The notes: a model not told the origin generated them from the letters alone. Counted from the first letter of the stretch, positions 1-6,958 are shown. The stretch: DNA of 15,861 nucleotides from JAPLXD01 sp043802865 (GCA_043802865.1 JAZDKQ010000019.1:1-15861); one strand, 5' to 3'. Made by a program: numbers and translations.

Positions 1-1017
1 ATTGAGAATAGTTCGCTCAAAGCCGTTTGGATTGAAAAAAAACGGAACAATTTTCGGTTGGTTTCCTGCGGGAGAAAAATTCTTCCTCGCGGAATAGTGC
101 AATCGGAACAAGTCATCAATCCGCAAAAACTGGCGGATGAGATCAAAAATCTTCTGGCAACTTCCCAGCCGAGTCCTATAAAAATAAAAAACGTTATTTT
201 TTCCATTCCGGAAACGAAGGCTTTTATCCGAACTATCCAAATTCCAAGAATGACGTCCGAAGAAGCGCGGGAAGCCGTAAAGTGGGAGACAGAAGCCAAT
301 ATTCCTATCTCGTTGGACAAAGTGTATCTTGACTGGCAAGTGATCGGATTCAAGGAAAATACCGAAGACGTTTTGGTCGTGGCGGTTCCCAGGAGCGTTG
401 TTGACGCATACAGCCAGGCGGTTGTTCTGGCCGGGCTGGTGCCGCTTGCGGTGGAAATTGACATAGTGGCCACGATCCGCAGTCTTTCCGACAGTGAAAA
501 CAACAAACAGTCCGTTCTCATCGCCGATATCGGAGCGGAAAATACGAGTCTTGCCATTTGCCAAAATCAAATTCCCTATTTTACCTCGAGCATACCGCTT
601 TCCGGAAAATCGTTCACGGAAGCTCTTCAAAAAGAGATTGGTGTTGGCTGGGAAAAGGCGGAAAAAATAAAGTTCAAATACGGTCTTGGCAAAATGGCCG
701 ATGAGGATATGCTTTTCAAGATTTTCAATCCCCTTATCGAAAATTTGGCCTCCGAAATAGAAAAATCCATCAATTTTTACAACGAATCCATCAACAGCCG
801 TGACAAAGTCGAAAAGATAATTCTCTCCGGCGGCGGTTCCCTGCTTCATGATCTTCCAAAATATTTGGGTGACAGATTGAAAAAAGAAATTATCATGGGA
901 AATCCGATGATGAACATAGACATCGAAAATTTTCCCTATAAAATATCTGCCCGGGATCTATTGTCCTATTCCACGGTAATAGGATTGGCTCTTCGGGGAG
1001 CGGATTATGAAGATTGA
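1..1017 (+). CDS. pilM: PilM-like type IV pilus assembly ATPase, 5' end cut by window
   Basis: Actin-fold cytoplasmic protein of the type IV pilus inner-membrane platform; in the family it binds ATP and the N-terminal tail of PilN. The reading frame is open to base 1 and begins with residues like the PilM opening (NSSLKAVWIEKK), so the true start lies just upstream and the TTG at 58 is internal. A second nucleotide-binding motif, IADIGAENTSL, sits near residues 174-184 of the visible part, and the adenosine-site glycine run SGGGSLL near 276-282. A PilM-type stretch, PRMTSEEAREAVKWE, is also present. The stop overlaps the pilN start by 11 bases, which implies translational coupling. The visible 338 residues are nearly the usual family length. 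Assignment is strong; the exact 5' end is unknown. Confidence 0.9.
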   Translation: MENSSLKAVWIEKKRNNFRLVSCGRKILPRGIVQSEQVINPQKLADEIKNLLATSQPSPIKIKNVIFSIPETKAFIRTIQIPRMTSEEAREAVKWETEANIPISLDKVYLDWQVIGFKENTEDVLVVAVPRSVVDAYSQAVVLAGLVPLAVEIDIVATIRSLSDSENNKQSVLIADIGAENTSLAICQNQIPYFTSSIPLSGKSFTEALQKEIGVGWEKAEKIKFKYGLGKMADEDMLFKIFNPLIENLASEIEKSINFYNESINSRDKVEKIILSGGGSLLHDLPKYLGDRLKKEIIMGNPMMNIDIENFPYKISARDLLSYSTVIGLALRGADYED

Positions 1018-1552
1018 CATCAATGTCCTTTCGGACGGTCAAAAAGAAAAAATAAAAGAAGAAAGGAAGATCGGGTTCGCTTCGAAACTGGGAGTTGCTT
1101 TTATTGGCGCGCTCTTGCTCTTGAACGGAGTGCTTTATTTTTTGCAGGGCGTTCTGGGAATTGAATATCAGGCTGCTCAAAAATCAAGCAGTCGTTCATT
1201 TGCCGGGAGCATGGCCAAGGAAGGGCGATTGGAAAAAGTTTTTCAGGAAACCAATGGCCAAATTGCCGCGCTTGCAAAAATAAGTTCGACCGTGCCCAAC
1301 TGGGCGCGGGTTCTGGTGCGGATTTCGGAGATCTGTCCAAGCGATGTTCGTATAAAGCAATTTTCTGCCGAGGGTGGTCAGATCAAAATATCCGGATTTT
1401 CAAAAACGCGGGAGGCTTTCCTCGATTTTCAAGACAAATTGAAAAATGAGGGATTTCAGTTTCCTATTGATATTTCCAATCTCGTGGCTTCCAAAGATTT
1501 TGATTTTGATTTGGAGCCGAATATTCCCGAGGATTATTTGATTCGAAAATAA
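1007..1552 (+). CDS. pilN: PilN-like type IV pilus assembly protein
   Basis: Bitopic inner-membrane protein of 181 residues that should connect cytoplasmic PilM to PilO in the pilus alignment/platform complex. The N-terminus MKIDINVLS matches the short cytoplasmic PilN motif (INLLP-like) that binds PilM. It is followed by a charged stretch, one membrane helix at about residues 26-48, and a periplasmic part ending in a ferredoxin-like region (VRISEICPSDVRIKQFSAEGG, then FSKTREAFLDFQDKL). The ATG at 1007 lies inside the pilM end. Gene order M-N-O supports the call. Overall similarity to model PilN is judged from architecture and motif only. Confidence 0.82.
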   Translation: MKIDINVLSDGQKEKIKEERKIGFASKLGVAFIGALLLLNGVLYFLQGVLGIEYQAAQKSSSRSFAGSMAKEGRLEKVFQETNGQIAALAKISSTVPNWARVLVRISEICPSDVRIKQFSAEGGQIKISGFSKTREAFLDFQDKLKNEGFQFPIDISNLVASKDFDFDLEPNIPEDYLIRK

Positions 1553-1559
1553 AGATATT

Positions 1560-2252
1560 ATGAAGAACAGATTCGACAAAAAAATATGTTTCGTAGTCTT
1601 TGTTGTTTTTCTTTTGGCTGTTGGTCTGAGCTGGCTGGCTTTTTGCTGGCAATTTGGCAAGATCAAAAAAATCTCGGATGATATACAAAAAGAGCAACTT
1701 GACTATTTGGTCAAGCAGGAGAGGAGTCAGAAAATACTCGAGCTTGGAAAAGAGCTTGAAGGGATCGAAACGCGCGAGAAAGAAATGAAAGCAATGCTGG
1801 TGGATAAAGAAGACGCGGTTCCGTTTCTCAAACTGCTGGAAGATATTGCCATTGGAACCGGCAACTCAATAAAGATCAGCGTTGCTGATCTGGCGAAAAT
1901 TAGCGCTCTGGCTTCAAAAAAACCGGTTGTTCAAGCGTCTGATGCTGAATCCACCAAAGATCTTCAAAAAGAGAGCCAGGCGCAAAAAACAGCTAAGCCG
2001 AAAGACAAGGCGCCGGATTTTTCAAATCAACTCGGTTTTTCGGTCGAACTTTCTGGAGGATATGGAGCTTTTCTTGATTTTCTCACCAAGCTTGAAAATT
2101 TTCCATACTTTGTCCGGGTCTACAATTTCCAAACAATCCCAATAGTCAAAAGCCAGGCGACTCAAACGGCAGGGAGTGATGTTGTGGCGGATGTTGAAAA
2201 TCAAAGCGTAAAATCGACGATAATTATCGGAGTTTATACAAATGGAAAATAA
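1560..2252 (+). CDS. pilO: PilO-like type IV pilus assembly protein
   Basis: Protein of 230 residues with one N-terminal membrane helix (about residues 8-30), a coiled-coil-prone segment (about 35-75), and a periplasmic domain whose end (GGYGAFLDFLTKLENFPYFVRVYNF) is typical of PilO ferredoxin-like folds. The domain is interrupted by a K/Q/A-rich linker at roughly residues 115-155, likely disordered. It would pair with PilN in the inner-membrane platform. The start lies 7 bases after the pilN stop, and the last 11 bases overlap the next gene. No strong ribosome-binding site is visible, which fits coupled translation. Confidence 0.8.
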   Translation: MKNRFDKKICFVVFVVFLLAVGLSWLAFCWQFGKIKKISDDIQKEQLDYLVKQERSQKILELGKELEGIETREKEMKAMLVDKEDAVPFLKLLEDIAIGTGNSIKISVADLAKISALASKKPVVQASDAESTKDLQKESQAQKTAKPKDKAPDFSNQLGFSVELSGGYGAFLDFLTKLENFPYFVRVYNFQTIPIVKSQATQTAGSDVVADVENQSVKSTIIIGVYTNGK

Positions 2253-2571
2253 AGAATATTCAGAAAAAAAAGATTTCGGGGCAATGGCGCGCGAAATATT
2301 CAAAAAAATATCCGTTTTTTTCGCGAGATGGTTTTTCATGATGTCGCTTCTGGCGGCGGCGGCTTTTTGCGTTTTTGTCTGGTACAATTATATCTGGAAG
2401 GCGGATTGGGACGAAGCCAAAAAACAGAGTTATATCAACGAGCAGGCGAAATTTTCTTTTGACAAGGCCGGGTACAAAAAAATGGTCAATCTGATGGATA
2501 ATCGCAAAAACAAATTGGAAAACTTTCCCAGTTTCACGGGAAGGGATATATTTTATCCGGAAGGCTTCTGA
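2242..2571 (+). CDS. Small single-pass membrane protein, last gene of pil operon
   Basis: Not recognised at family level. It encodes 109 residues: a charged cytoplasmic N-terminus (1-27), one membrane helix (about 28-49, rich in F, A and L), and a short periplasmic tail with many charged residues ending in FTGRDIFYPEGF. The last motif recalls the R-D-P-F type stretch seen in PilO/PilP-like proteins, which is a weak hint. The ATG overlaps the pilO end by 11 bases, with GGAG at 2229-2232 at good spacing. The position makes a pilus-platform accessory (PilP-like linker without lipobox) plausible, but this is inference. The tRNA-Arg promoter begins right after the stop. Confidence 0.6.
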   Translation: MENKEYSEKKDFGAMAREIFKKISVFFARWFFMMSLLAAAAFCVFVWYNYIWKADWDEAKKQSYINEQAKFSFDKAGYKKMVNLMDNRKNKLENFPSFTGRDIFYPEGF

Positions 2572-2600
2572 TTGACCATTTGGCCGTTTTTTGCTAGATT
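2572..2600 (+). promoter_or_regulatory. Sigma70-type promoter of tRNA-Arg(TCG)
   Basis: TTGACC (2572-2577) and TAGATT (2595-2600) are separated by exactly 17 bases. Transcription should start near 2607, just before the tRNA. The -35 box begins immediately after the stop codon of the small pil-operon gene. Confidence 0.65.
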
Positions 2601-2611
2601 GCTGTAGCTAC

Positions 2612-2683
2612 GCCCTCGTAGTGAAACGGATATCACGCTTGGCTTCGGACCAAGCGTTTCAGGTTCGAATCCTGACGAGGGCA
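2612..2683 (+). tRNA. tRNA-Arg (anticodon TCG)
   Basis: Full cloverleaf: acceptor GCCCTCG/CGAGGGC, D-stem GTGA/TCAC, anticodon stem CTTGG/CCAAG with loop CTTCGGA (anticodon TCG, reads CGA and probably other CGN), T-stem TCAGG/CCTGA with TTCGAAT loop, discriminator A at 2683. CCA is not encoded. Confidence 0.95.
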
Positions 2684-2684
2684 C

Positions 2685-2713
2685 AAAAAAATCCCCCTTG
2701 TCGCAGGATTTTT
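2685..2713. terminator. Bidirectional hairpin terminator between tRNA-Arg and histidine kinase
   Basis: Arms AAAAATCC (2687-2694) and GGATTTTT (2706-2713) enclose an 11-base loop. The U-run is present on both strands and is longer on the minus strand (seven T). It would end the kinase transcript coming from the right and the tRNA-Arg transcript from the left. Confidence 0.6.
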
Positions 2714-2738
2714 GGTTGCAAAAAACGGAAAATTCTAT

Positions 2739-3758
2739 TCAACTCTTCTTCGCTGTAATTTCCGGAAGAGTGATGATGAAAGTCGTGCCTCTTCCTTCTT
2801 CGCTTTCAACTATGATTTTTCCGCCATGGCGGTCAACGACATTTTTCACCATGAAGAGGCCGAGACCTGTGCCGTCAGTCTGGACTTTTGTCGCGTTGTC
2901 GGCGCGGAAAAATTTTGTGAAGAGTCGTCCTTTTTGGCTTTTCGGAATGCCGATGCCGCTGTCTTGCATGGAAATTTTCACCAATCCTTGATCTTGATCA
3001 ACGCTAAAATCTATTCTTCCTCCGATGGGAGTATATTTCACGGCGTTGTCAAAAATATTGGCTATAGCCAGCGCCATTTTGTCGGCATCAATATTGAGCT
3101 CCGGAAAACCCGCTTCAGCTGGAATTTTTGAGGTTAGCGTTATTTTTTTCTCTTCAGTGATCAGCCTGATTCCGTCCACGGCTTTTTTGACGATAGGGAT
3201 GATGGATTGCCGCTTAAACACAAAATCAAGCTTTCCTTCTTCAAGATGAGCGACATTGAGAAGGTCATTAATGAGATTGATTGATTGGTCGATGGCAGAG
3301 AGTCCTTTTTCGGCAATTTCTTTTTGGTCAGTATTGAGCGGTCCTGTTTCTTTGTCGAGAAGCGCGGTATAAGACCATTTTATTCCGGTGAGAGGAGTAC
3401 GAAGCTGATGAGCGGCGACGGAAATAAAATCAGACTTGGCGGCGTCCAGTTCTCCAAGTTTTTGATTGACGTGAGCGACTTCCAATTCCCGCTTGACCAA
3501 TTGGCGGGTGATTTTGTCAAATTCTTGGATTTTTTTGGATTTGTCTTCCGTCTCGGCTGAACATGATTCTTGCGTTCTTTTCAGCTCGGAAAAAATGCTT
3601 CCAAATAATATCGAATTTACGGCAACTATGGCGAATAGGAAAATAGCCGCCGGAATTTGCAAAAAATCAAAATAAAAAGCCGTGCCTGCCACGACGGCGA
3701 TGATGATTTGAAACAGCCAGACATATTTCACTTTTGCGCTGCTATTTTTGTTTTCCAC
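2739..3758 (-). CDS. Membrane sensor histidine kinase
   Basis: Protein of 339 residues. Two membrane helices (about 13-30 and 35-56) are joined by a very short loop, so there is no sizeable external sensor domain. A coiled-coil linker follows (60-105), then HisKA with the H-box VAAHQLRTPLTG (phospho-acceptor H117). The HATPase_c domain has N-box NIFDNAVKYTP, G1 DSGIGIP, G2 TDGTGLGL and the C-terminal GRGTTFIITLP. All catalytic motifs are intact. The start is GTG at 3758: the response-regulator stop is in frame only 27 bases upstream and no other start lies between. The gene follows the response regulator in one minus-strand operon. The signal sensed cannot be told; a membrane-intrinsic or partner-derived cue is likely. 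Confidence 0.92.
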   Translation of the reverse strand: MENKNSSAKVKYVWLFQIIIAVVAGTAFYFDFLQIPAAIFLFAIVAVNSILFGSIFSELKRTQESCSAETEDKSKKIQEFDKITRQLVKRELEVAHVNQKLGELDAAKSDFISVAAHQLRTPLTGIKWSYTALLDKETGPLNTDQKEIAEKGLSAIDQSINLINDLLNVAHLEEGKLDFVFKRQSIIPIVKKAVDGIRLITEEKKITLTSKIPAEAGFPELNIDADKMALAIANIFDNAVKYTPIGGRIDFSVDQDQGLVKISMQDSGIGIPKSQKGRLFTKFFRADNATKVQTDGTGLGLFMVKNVVDRHGGKIIVESEEGRGTTFIITLPEITAKKS

Positions 3759-3785
3759 TTTCGGCGTATTGAAAAATAAGGACTG

Positions 3786-4175
3786 CTATTGACCAAGAAT
3801 AGTTGTGACTTTTTCCACGATTTCTCCGGGTGTGGCGTGAGCCTTCACGATATAGTCATTGGCACCCTCGGCGAGGCCTCGGTCGATCTCATCCTGTTGG
3901 CCGAGATTTGAAGTGATGATCACGGGAATGCGTTTGAACTCCGGGCTCAGTTTCAATTCTTTGAGAAAAGAAATTCCGTCCATTCCAGGGAGGATGATGT
4001 CCAGAAGAATAAGACTGATCGGATTTTTTTCGATGATTTCGCGGGCTTCGTCGACGCTTGCTGCTTTGAATATCTGAAAATTGCTTTGCTTTAATTTTCG
4101 CTCCAGGAGACTTGCCATAAATGTGTCGTCTTCAACGATCAAAATGGCTTTTTGCTCGGTTTGATTTTGATTCAT
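3786..4175 (-). CDS. Single-domain response regulator (REC only)
   Basis: Protein of 129 residues consisting of a receiver domain alone, like CheY or Spo0F. The acidic pocket is E15-D16-D17, the phosphorylated Asp is D59 in LLDIILPGMDG, the switch Thr is T88 in VIITSN, and the conserved Lys is K111 in YIVKAH. There is no DNA-binding or enzymatic output domain, so it should act by protein contact or as a phosphorelay step. It sits first in a two-gene operon with the histidine kinase, its likely phosphodonor. A clear promoter lies upstream; the predicted leader is about 25 bases with no Shine-Dalgarno motif. Confidence 0.93.
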   Translation of the reverse strand: MNQNQTEQKAILIVEDDTFMASLLERKLKQSNFQIFKAASVDEAREIIEKNPISLILLDIILPGMDGISFLKELKLSPEFKRIPVIITSNLGQQDEIDRGLAEGANDYIVKAHATPGEIVEKVTTILGQ

Positions 4176-4206
4176 ACTGTTTTATTTTACGGATAATATT
4201 GACTTT

Positions 4207-4235
4207 ATTTTAGCTCCTTATCGCCATGGGGTCAA
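4207..4235 (-). promoter_or_regulatory. Sigma70-type promoter of response regulator/kinase operon
   Basis: On the minus strand TTGACC (4235-4230) and TAAAAT (4212-4207) are separated by 17 bases. The expected start is near 4200, giving a short 5' leader before the ATG at 4175. The -35 box lies just past the 3' end of tRNA-His. Confidence 0.65.
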
Positions 4236-4250
4236 TTTTTTCACTATTTG

Positions 4251-4322
4251 GGCGACCAGAGGGAATTGAACCCTCGTTCTCGGGACCACAACCCGATGTC
4301 CTGCCATTGAACGATGGCCGCC
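4251..4322 (-). tRNA. tRNA-His (anticodon GTG)
   Basis: The cloverleaf has an 8-bp acceptor including the His-specific G-1:C73 pair (GGCGGCCA/TGGTCGCC with one G-U), D-stem GTTC/GGAC, anticodon stem TCGGG/CCCGA with loop TTGTGGT (anticodon GTG), and T-stem GAGGG/CCCTC. The genome-encoded G-1 is the normal bacterial identity element for HisRS. CCA is not encoded. It is the last tRNA of a three-gene minus-strand cluster. Confidence 0.95.
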
Positions 4323-4336
4323 ATAATTTTTTCTTG

Positions 4337-4409
4337 TGCGTCCAGCAGGGATCGAACCTGCGACCTTGGGATTAAGAGTCCCCTGCTCTACCAACTGAGC
4401 TATGGACGC
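4337..4409 (-). tRNA. tRNA-Lys (anticodon CTT)
   Basis: Acceptor GCGTCCA/TGGACGC, D-stem GCTC/GAGC, anticodon loop CTCTTAA (anticodon CTT), T-stem GCAGG/CCTGC with TTCGATC loop, discriminator A. The outermost anticodon-stem pair (27:43) reads G-A, a mismatch; the other four pairs are normal. CCA is not encoded. Confidence 0.94.
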
Positions 4410-4418
4410 GTCGGATTG

Positions 4419-4490
4419 TGTCCTCGGGAGGAATCGAACCTCCATGACCAGCTTAGAAGGCTAGTGTTCTATCCGTTGAACTACGAGGAC
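4419..4490 (-). tRNA. tRNA-Arg (anticodon TCT)
   Basis: Acceptor GTCCTCG/CGAGGAC, D-stem GTTC/GAAC, anticodon stem CTAGC/GCTGG with loop CTTCTAA (anticodon TCT, reads AGA/AGG), T-stem GGAGG/CCTCC with TTCGATT loop, discriminator A. First gene of the Arg-Lys-His cluster. CCA is not encoded. Confidence 0.95.
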
Positions 4491-4512
4491 GAAAACAAAA
4501 TCACACTCGAAG

Positions 4513-4541
4513 AGTATAGAATAGTTTTTATATAAAGTCAA
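4513..4541 (-). promoter_or_regulatory. Sigma70-type promoter of tRNA Arg-Lys-His cluster
   Basis: TTGACT (4541-4536) and TATACT (4518-4513) on the minus strand are 17 bases apart, with transcription expected near 4506. The -35 box directly abuts the vanW stop codon. No terminator separates vanW from this promoter, so some read-through into the tRNAs is possible. Confidence 0.72.
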
Positions 4542-5843
4542 TTATATCCCGTTCGCTTTTTTGTATTCTTTCCATTCCTTGCTTGACCAGTCGGTTGGCT
4601 TTTCGGTTATTTTTTTCTGGCCCGGGTGCGGGTATTTGGAAGGCGAGTCATAATTGCTTTTGAATTCTGATTTTCGGATAAGATTTTCGTCAGCGCCATA
4701 GACTTCCTGCGTGACAATCGTTTTCATCGCGCCGGCATCACCTCGCGAGGTCACGAACGGTCCGACAATTTTCGTCTGGCGGCCGTCGCTTGTTCCGAAA
4801 AAATCAAAAAACAGCTGAGTGCCTTCGATGCGGGTCTGAATCAAAATATATTTTTGCGTGTCGTTCAAAAACATCAGGTCCGGTTTAGGGATATAGACCG
4901 TCGCGTCAAGTCCTTGAGGAGCATAATATTGAACCGGATAGGCGTGATTGGTGCGGGCGGTGATCTTGAGTCCAGCGTTCAGTGCGGCCCGAAACATCGT
5001 TGTGGAAACCTGGCACATCCCTCCGCCGTATTCAGGAATAGTCTTGTCAACTTTGATGACGAGTTCGGGGAGATATCCTGTCGAAGCGTCTACTGGGCCC
5101 AAAGTTTCGATAAAAGAAAATTCTTCTTCCGGCTTGATGAGAACCCCATTGAACTTCGAAGCTCCGACGGTGATATTGTGGATGCGGTTCTTGGGCGAAC
5201 CGCGAAAATTAGAAACGCCTTGTGCGATCAGCTCCTTGATTCCGTATTTATCGAGGTCGGTGCTTGTGACGTCGGGCTTCAGAACGTTTGTTTCAAGAGT
5301 TATTTCCTTCAAAAATGGATTGTCCGCGAATGTTTTTTTGATGTCTTCAGAACTTTTTTCACTGTTGATCTCGCATCCGTCTTTTGAGAGCGAGAAGGCG
5401 CCGACACTTCCGCCTTCAAAAGAAAGTTTTGCATTTTGCGGCGCGACGCGTGTTTCTTCTTTCATTTTCGCGAGATAATTTTTGAGCCCTTCTTCATCGA
5501 GCGTGAGACCAGTTGAAATGCGGATATGATATCGATCCTGCTCGCGATCAAGAAAGCGAAAATATATCTTCGCTCCCGGATCATCGGTCGGAAAAAAGTT
5601 GATGTTCTCCGCCTCAGAGTTGTAGCTCGGACTCACTTTGAGAGCCGGACGGATCTTGAGCCAGCCGGAAAGAGCATTTTTGTCCGCCGATATTGTTTTG
5701 TCTTTTATATGCAAATTGATCGGCGCGCCTGTGATCTTTTGAATCTCATCCATGGAAAAATTTCCGAGATTAAGCTCCTCAGCGCGTGCAAAAACAGGCA
5801 GGGTAAAAAAAATTATCGGGATGATAAAATAAATCCGTTTCAT
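4542..5843 (-). CDS. Secreted VanW-domain protein
   Basis: Protein of 433 residues with a signal peptide (MKRIYFIIPIIFFTLPVFARA, cleavage after about residue 21). An N-terminal region without obvious catalytic motifs spans roughly 22-220 and may hold YoaR-type peptidoglycan-binding-like modules. The VanW domain (PF04294-type) spans about 226-370, with the family motifs GVLIKPEEEFSF and YGGGMCQVSTTMFRAALNAG. VanW is found near vancomycin-resistance genes, but its biochemical role is unknown; an envelope or peptidoglycan-associated role is the usual guess. The ATG at 5843 is chosen because it begins the signal peptide. The frame extends to a TTG at 5879, but that TTG falls in the promoter -35 box. 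Confidence 0.88.
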   Translation of the reverse strand: MKRIYFIIPIIFFTLPVFARAEELNLGNFSMDEIQKITGAPINLHIKDKTISADKNALSGWLKIRPALKVSPSYNSEAENINFFPTDDPGAKIYFRFLDREQDRYHIRISTGLTLDEEGLKNYLAKMKEETRVAPQNAKLSFEGGSVGAFSLSKDGCEINSEKSSEDIKKTFADNPFLKEITLETNVLKPDVTSTDLDKYGIKELIAQGVSNFRGSPKNRIHNITVGASKFNGVLIKPEEEFSFIETLGPVDASTGYLPELVIKVDKTIPEYGGGMCQVSTTMFRAALNAGLKITARTNHAYPVQYYAPQGLDATVYIPKPDLMFLNDTQKYILIQTRIEGTQLFFDFFGTSDGRQTKIVGPFVTSRGDAGAMKTIVTQEVYGADENLIRKSEFKSNYDSPSKYPHPGQKKITEKPTDWSSKEWKEYKKANGI

Positions 5844-5850
5844 TGTCTTT

Positions 5851-5879
5851 AGAATACTTGAAAAATCGCAGTTGTACAA
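5851..5879 (-). promoter_or_regulatory. Promoter of vanW-domain gene, near-leaderless
   Basis: TTGTAC (5879-5874) and TATTCT (5856-5851) are separated by 17 bases on the minus strand. Only seven bases lie between the -10 box and the ATG at 5843, so the transcript would begin at or one base before the start codon. Confidence 0.6.
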
Positions 5880-5916
5880 GGTATTACGGAAAATGGAACT
5901 TGATAATTTTTAGAAT

Positions 5917-5956
5917 AAAAAAAAGCCGCGACCGATTAGATGCAATCGGCAGCGGC
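5917..5956 (-). terminator. Rho-independent terminator after unknown two-gene operon
   Basis: On the minus strand GCCGC and CCGATT pair with AATCGG and GCGGC around a six-base loop, with one small internal mismatch, followed by eight T (5924-5917). It isolates the unknown two-gene unit from vanW. Confidence 0.85.
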
Positions 5957-5968
5957 GGGTAAATTCGT

Positions 5969-5976
5969 CCTCCTTA
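5969..5976 (-). promoter_or_regulatory. Orphan perfect Shine-Dalgarno site with no gene after it
   Basis: TAAGGAGG on the minus strand lies 10 bases after the stop of the 192-residue gene and before its terminator. No ATG, GTG or TTG is found at normal distance downstream. It may be a relic of a deleted third gene of the operon. Confidence 0.4.
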
Positions 5977-5985
5977 AAGATGCGT

Positions 5986-6564
5986 TCAGTATTGATGTTT
6001 TTTAGCTCTCTTCAGTTCCTCCTTAAGCGACGGGATGCCGTCGAGCTCTTCCATACCGAGATTAAGAAGGATTTGGATGGAATCCACGCGGATGTCTTGA
6101 AGCCGGATGGGATAACATTCCGTCGGCACTTTTTGGATCAGCTCCGACAAAAGTTTTGCCATGCATGCATCTTTGTCAGCGGAAGAGTTGCAGAGATTCG
6201 CGTATCGGAATAATCCTTCGTAACCGAGTGTTCCTTTTCGACCCCTGACAGGAACATATTTGCCAAAGATATCCGTGCTCAGGATTTCTTGCGAATTGCC
6301 GATGATGGCTTCGAAAAGTTGATTCGCTTCCGTTGGCTGTCCCTCATGCGCCAGGCACAGTGCGTATCCTTCTGCGTGGCAACTGTTGCCATTATAGCTG
6401 CCATCCGGCATCACTATGCTGGCGATTTCCTCGAACCTCACCAGCAACTCTTTGAGGTTGCTGGGCATCGAGAAAGTTGATGCGCCTCCTACGCCCGGCC
6501 TATATGACAAGGGTGTGAATTTTTGTTCCGGAATTCTCAAAATTTGCGAAATCGAAGTGTTCAT
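5986..6564 (-). CDS. Protein of unknown function, second gene of two-gene operon
   Basis: Not recognised. It has 192 residues with no signal peptide or membrane segment, so it is probably cytoplasmic. The middle has short helical stretches (HAEGYALCLAHEGQPTEANQLFEAIIG; GLFRYANLCNSSADKDACMAKLL) whose spacing of A, L and Y resembles one or two TPR-like helix pairs, a weak impression. Five or so cysteines are unusual for a protein of this size here. The start is the ATG at 6564, with a strong AAAGGAG at 6577-6571 and good spacing. It follows the 88-residue gene by 23 bases and ends before a strong terminator, so the two form an isolated unit. Confidence 0.6.
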   Translation of the reverse strand: MNTSISQILRIPEQKFTPLSYRPGVGGASTFSMPSNLKELLVRFEEIASIVMPDGSYNGNSCHAEGYALCLAHEGQPTEANQLFEAIIGNSQEILSTDIFGKYVPVRGRKGTLGYEGLFRYANLCNSSADKDACMAKLLSELIQKVPTECYPIRLQDIRVDSIQILLNLGMEELDGIPSLKEELKRAKKHQY

Positions 6565-6587
6565 TTTTTACTCCTTTGAGTTAGACT

Positions 6588-6854
6588 TTAATGAATAATT
6601 TCACAATCACTGGCGCCGAACACCAAGGTGTCGCCGTGAAATATCCGAATTTCTTCCGAAAACTTGCGTGCGATCTCTGGGTATTTTTCTTTGAGAGCGC
6701 TTACGCGTACCGAGAAAACAAGATAAACTGGCTTTTTTCGAGGAATACAAATAGCGCTTTCGGGCGGAAGTTCACATCCGATGAGAGCTTTTTCTAGCCC
6801 CTCGAGGTCGGGCGCGTTCCTTATTCTGATTAATTTTGGAAACTTTATGACCAT
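6588..6854 (-). CDS. Small protein of unknown function, first gene of two-gene operon
   Basis: Not recognised. The chosen start, ATG at 6854, gives 88 residues and has GGGAGGG at 6869-6863 as ribosome-binding site at 8-9 bases. The frame also extends to an ATG at 6926 (112 residues), but that ATG coincides with the predicted transcription start, so the longer form would be leaderless. The protein is compact and soluble, with beta-prone segments (AICIPRKKPVYLVFSVRV; RIFHGDTLVFGAS) and a helical middle (ALKEKYPEIARKFSEEI). A small alpha/beta fold is plausible. It is co-transcribed with the 192-residue gene; no function is proposed. Confidence 0.55.
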   Translation of the reverse strand: MVIKFPKLIRIRNAPDLEGLEKALIGCELPPESAICIPRKKPVYLVFSVRVSALKEKYPEIARKFSEEIRIFHGDTLVFGASDCEIIH

Positions 6855-6929
6855 CGTATTTTCCCTCCCGATCGATTTTTCAAGAACAAGAAAACCAAGC
6901 CTCCTGACCTGGTCCTCCCCGTGCATATA

Positions 6930-6958
6930 ATGTAAGGAAAACGGGCAAAAAATGTAAG
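6930..6958 (-). promoter_or_regulatory. Possible promoter of unknown two-gene operon
   Basis: TTACAT (6958-6953) and TACATT (6935-6930) on the minus strand have 17-base spacing. Both boxes are weaker than others in the window. They are part of a short direct repeat, AATGTAAG on the plus strand (6930-6937 and 6952-6959), which could also be an operator. Confidence 0.4.

Noticed and set aside
4218..4535. Open frames on both strands over the tRNA cluster
   Set aside because: They are translations of tRNA genes (for example SIAQLVEQGTLNPKVAGS-type peptides), a known annotation artefact.
4854..5478. Two long plus-strand frames opposite vanW
   Set aside because: They are antisense to a gene with clear VanW motifs, and their composition is that of a shadow frame.
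5844..5879. Twelve-residue N-terminal extension of the VanW protein from a TTG
   Set aside because: The TTG is the first three bases of the -35 box, and the signal peptide begins at the ATG at 5843.
6858..6905. Possible leader peptide (TTG start) overlapping the start of the 88-residue gene
   Set aside because: The ribosome-binding site is only one base from the TTG, and the reading frame has no attenuator-like codon run.
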